64,000 nt of DNA from Atrina japonica. Taxonomy: Eukaryota > Mollusca > Bivalvia > Pterioida > Pinnidae. The DNA lies in assembly GCA_030159075.1 (NCBI GenBank), contig BROG01000111.1, positions 1,214,501-1,278,500 on the forward strand, given 5' to 3'. Below are positions 62,595 to 64,000 of the stretch, piece after piece (the first letter of the stretch is position 1; every line of letters starts with the position of its first letter). Position numbers and translations under genes: made by a program. The notes under the pieces were generated by a model. It did no database searches. It was not told the origin of the DNA and saw only the letters and a program-made list of their open reading frames with translations.

Positions 62595-63254
62595 TTAAAA
62601 TTCTAATAGCACGTGAACGGGACACCCGTGATTGTCGATCGAGTCGCCGTTCTCGTCGCGTAAATGGATTCTTATCTCGCTAATCATGTCGCGGAGCACC
62701 TTGAAAAAATCCGGGTGTTCGAATTTTTTCTGATACAGGGTTCTGTAGGGGACTTCGGGATAGGCTATGCTTCTTAAGACCGACGATGGTCGGCTGTTCA
62801 TAAAAACACCGTCGACCAACCCGTCCGCGTGAAAATTTAACATCGCACAAGGCCTCAAATCGATCGGCCGTACGGATTTGCTATATTTTTCGGTAAATAA
62901 GGTCTGACTCGGAAAACCCAACATTTTGGCTAATTCTTCCGGCAATTTTACGGCGCCTCCCGTTCTAGCAACTATGACCACTTTGGGGGTGTTTTTGTTG
63001 ATATATAATTTTTTCAAATAGCCGCTTAGAAAAACGCGAATAACCCTTATAGAATAATTCCCAGCCTCCAGTTTATAAAAAACGGCGCTCCCCTGTCCGC
63101 GTTTCTGATATTCGATACGCATATCGTTTGGAACGTTATAAAGGCCGTTCCAAAAATCGATGGTTTTTACACCGACGTGCCAATCGTCGGTCGTGTTATC
63201 TATGTATTGAGATAATCTCACGGGCTTACCGATTTCCGTTATGACGTGATATAT
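62595..63254 (-). pseudogene. first-half minor capsid ORF of element 2, start codon changed
   Basis: The frame matches 22125-23069 from its second residue (YHVITEIGKPVRLSQYIDNT). At the place of the ATG stands ATA (63252-63254), so either the start is lost or a downstream codon is used. It includes WHVGVKTIDFWNGLYNVPND and LPEELAKMLGF, and ends VHVLLEF, 25 bp before the next ORF. Confidence 0.8.
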
Positions 63255-63287
63255 GTTTTATAAAAAGTAAAAATCTTTTTATAAAAC

Positions 63288-64000
63288 ATGACAAATTTCG
63301 TGAGAACAACGCACCCCTTAGGTGCTAAATATCCCGATAAAGAGGATCTTCAGCTATCATCGTTCGATGTTTACGTCTCGGAGACGGGACGAAATCCCTC
63401 GGGTACTACTAATCATTTTCACGCTTCGTTCGAAAATATCTTTTTAAAATACAACATCCCCGATATTTTTGGAACTGGAGACGAAAACGTAAAAAGCTAC
63501 TGAGTAGATGGTATTACGAACCCATCACTTTTTGGAGAAACCAGCTTAATTTCGCGATTTGGTGCTCAACGGCGGGATGCGGAGTATCCATAGAAAAAAC
63601 CACGACGGGCAATAATTTGTCAAAATCTTTGTTTAAATTCCACATTTATTTCCAAATACGAAGAATTTTAAAAGAAATGCCCTGCCCGCTACCCAGCAAT
63701 CCTGCTTTTAACTTATACGATAACAATATCGATAAATCTTCTTATCGAAGAATATGCAGAGAATTTGGCGTACCGTCCAAAACTGATTGGAAGATTAGAG
63801 GGACTATCTTTGGAATTAATCGAGATAAGTGGTCTACTTTTATTTTAGATAATGTCATAGATCGGTATACTTTGCCGGGGCGGCAAGAATCGATGAGAGT
63901 ATACGGACGTATACGTGGGCTATATTGGGTGCTCAAGCAGAAACCAGGGCGCCCATAGTGGGTAGTGGAGCCACTTCGCTCGATGCTCAAGAACAATTTT
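63288..64000 (+). pseudogene. homologue of the 23109 gene, running off the window
   Basis: DLQLSSFDVYVSETGRNP, HFHASFENIFLKYNIPDIFG, then a frame break near 63495. The second frame carries LNFAIWCSTAGCGVSIEKTT, FHIYFQIRRILKEM and YRRICREFGVP; a second break follows near 63910, leading to TWAILGAQAETRAPIVGSGA and the window end. The breaks differ from those in element 1. It is divergent from the 62595 ORF, as in element 1. Confidence 0.82.

Larger units (their letters stand above)
46340..64000. mobile_element. Polinton element 2, decayed, rearranged and split
   Basis: Polinton genes occur in two blocks, 46340-52795 and 61219-64000, with a LINE and about 7 kb of unrelated repeats between. Relative to element 1 the ATPase/capsid pair is inverted and has moved next to the 49-aa gene, and the 218-aa homologue is inverted and fused into the YPPL gene. 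The left and right termini were not found; the right block runs off the window. Nearly every gene is broken. Confidence 0.85.

Overview
The window looks like nuclear DNA of an invertebrate animal, most likely a mollusc. It is AT-rich and full of microsatellites. It carries a tRNA-headed SINE of a type common in molluscs, non-LTR, DIRS, Ty3/Gypsy and Penelope-type retroelement remains, and two Maverick/Polinton (adintovirus-like) elements. I see no single-copy host gene with certainty; nearly all coding sequence belongs to mobile or virus-like elements.

Region 1 (about 1-12 kb) is the least familiar part. It holds short, unrecognised ORFs on both strands, several followed by a 16-nt histone-type mRNA 3' stem-loop and a purine-rich downstream element, although none encodes a histone. 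The same region holds a BIR-domain ORF and a two-zinc-knuckle ORF, an inverted repeat bounded by GA/CT arrays (about 540-915 versus 8280-8690), a roughly 750-bp tandem duplication, and two direct copies of a 1.5-kb module. Each module contains an ORF, a stem-loop, a minisatellite and a palindromic CCAAT/CRE promoter-like core. A broken L1/Tx1-type LINE (3175-4506) lies inside.

Region 2 (12499-30443) is a 17.9-kb Polinton with perfect or near-perfect 142-bp terminal inverted repeats, inserted in a satellite array. It has a protein-primed type B DNA polymerase (broken by a 950-bp internal tandem duplication and a 1-nt shift), an RVE integrase, a double-jelly-roll major capsid protein, a minor capsid candidate, a packaging ATPase and about ten accessory genes. 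Perfect AT-rich hairpins sit at gene ends. The right end is composite: an internal piece of the TIR/subterminal sequence is flanked by two divergent ORFs built of an EPWDPxVDW-type repeat, followed by fragments of a second, related element.

Region 3 (30.4-45.2 kb) is nested retroelements: satellite; a DIRS-like element (30877-37490) carrying a SINE and a 4.7-kb CR1/L2-group LINE, each with target-site duplications; the LINE's ORF2 has an N-terminal 2A-like motif; then a decayed Ty3/Gypsy element whose first ORF carries a helix-hairpin-helix motif.

Region 4 (46.3-52.8 kb and 61.2-64.0 kb) is a second, decayed and rearranged Polinton. Its accessory and capsid genes match those of region 2, but its polymerase belongs to a clearly different Polinton PolB type. 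It is split by a Jockey/I-like LINE (52.8-54.3 kb) and by about 7 kb of non-coding repeats, including a roughly 2-kb array of TGACCTTGACCTTTGA-containing units, a poly-G/poly-C element, a SINE and a Penelope-type RT fragment. All functional statements are inferred from sequence motifs and remembered family features; no search was run.
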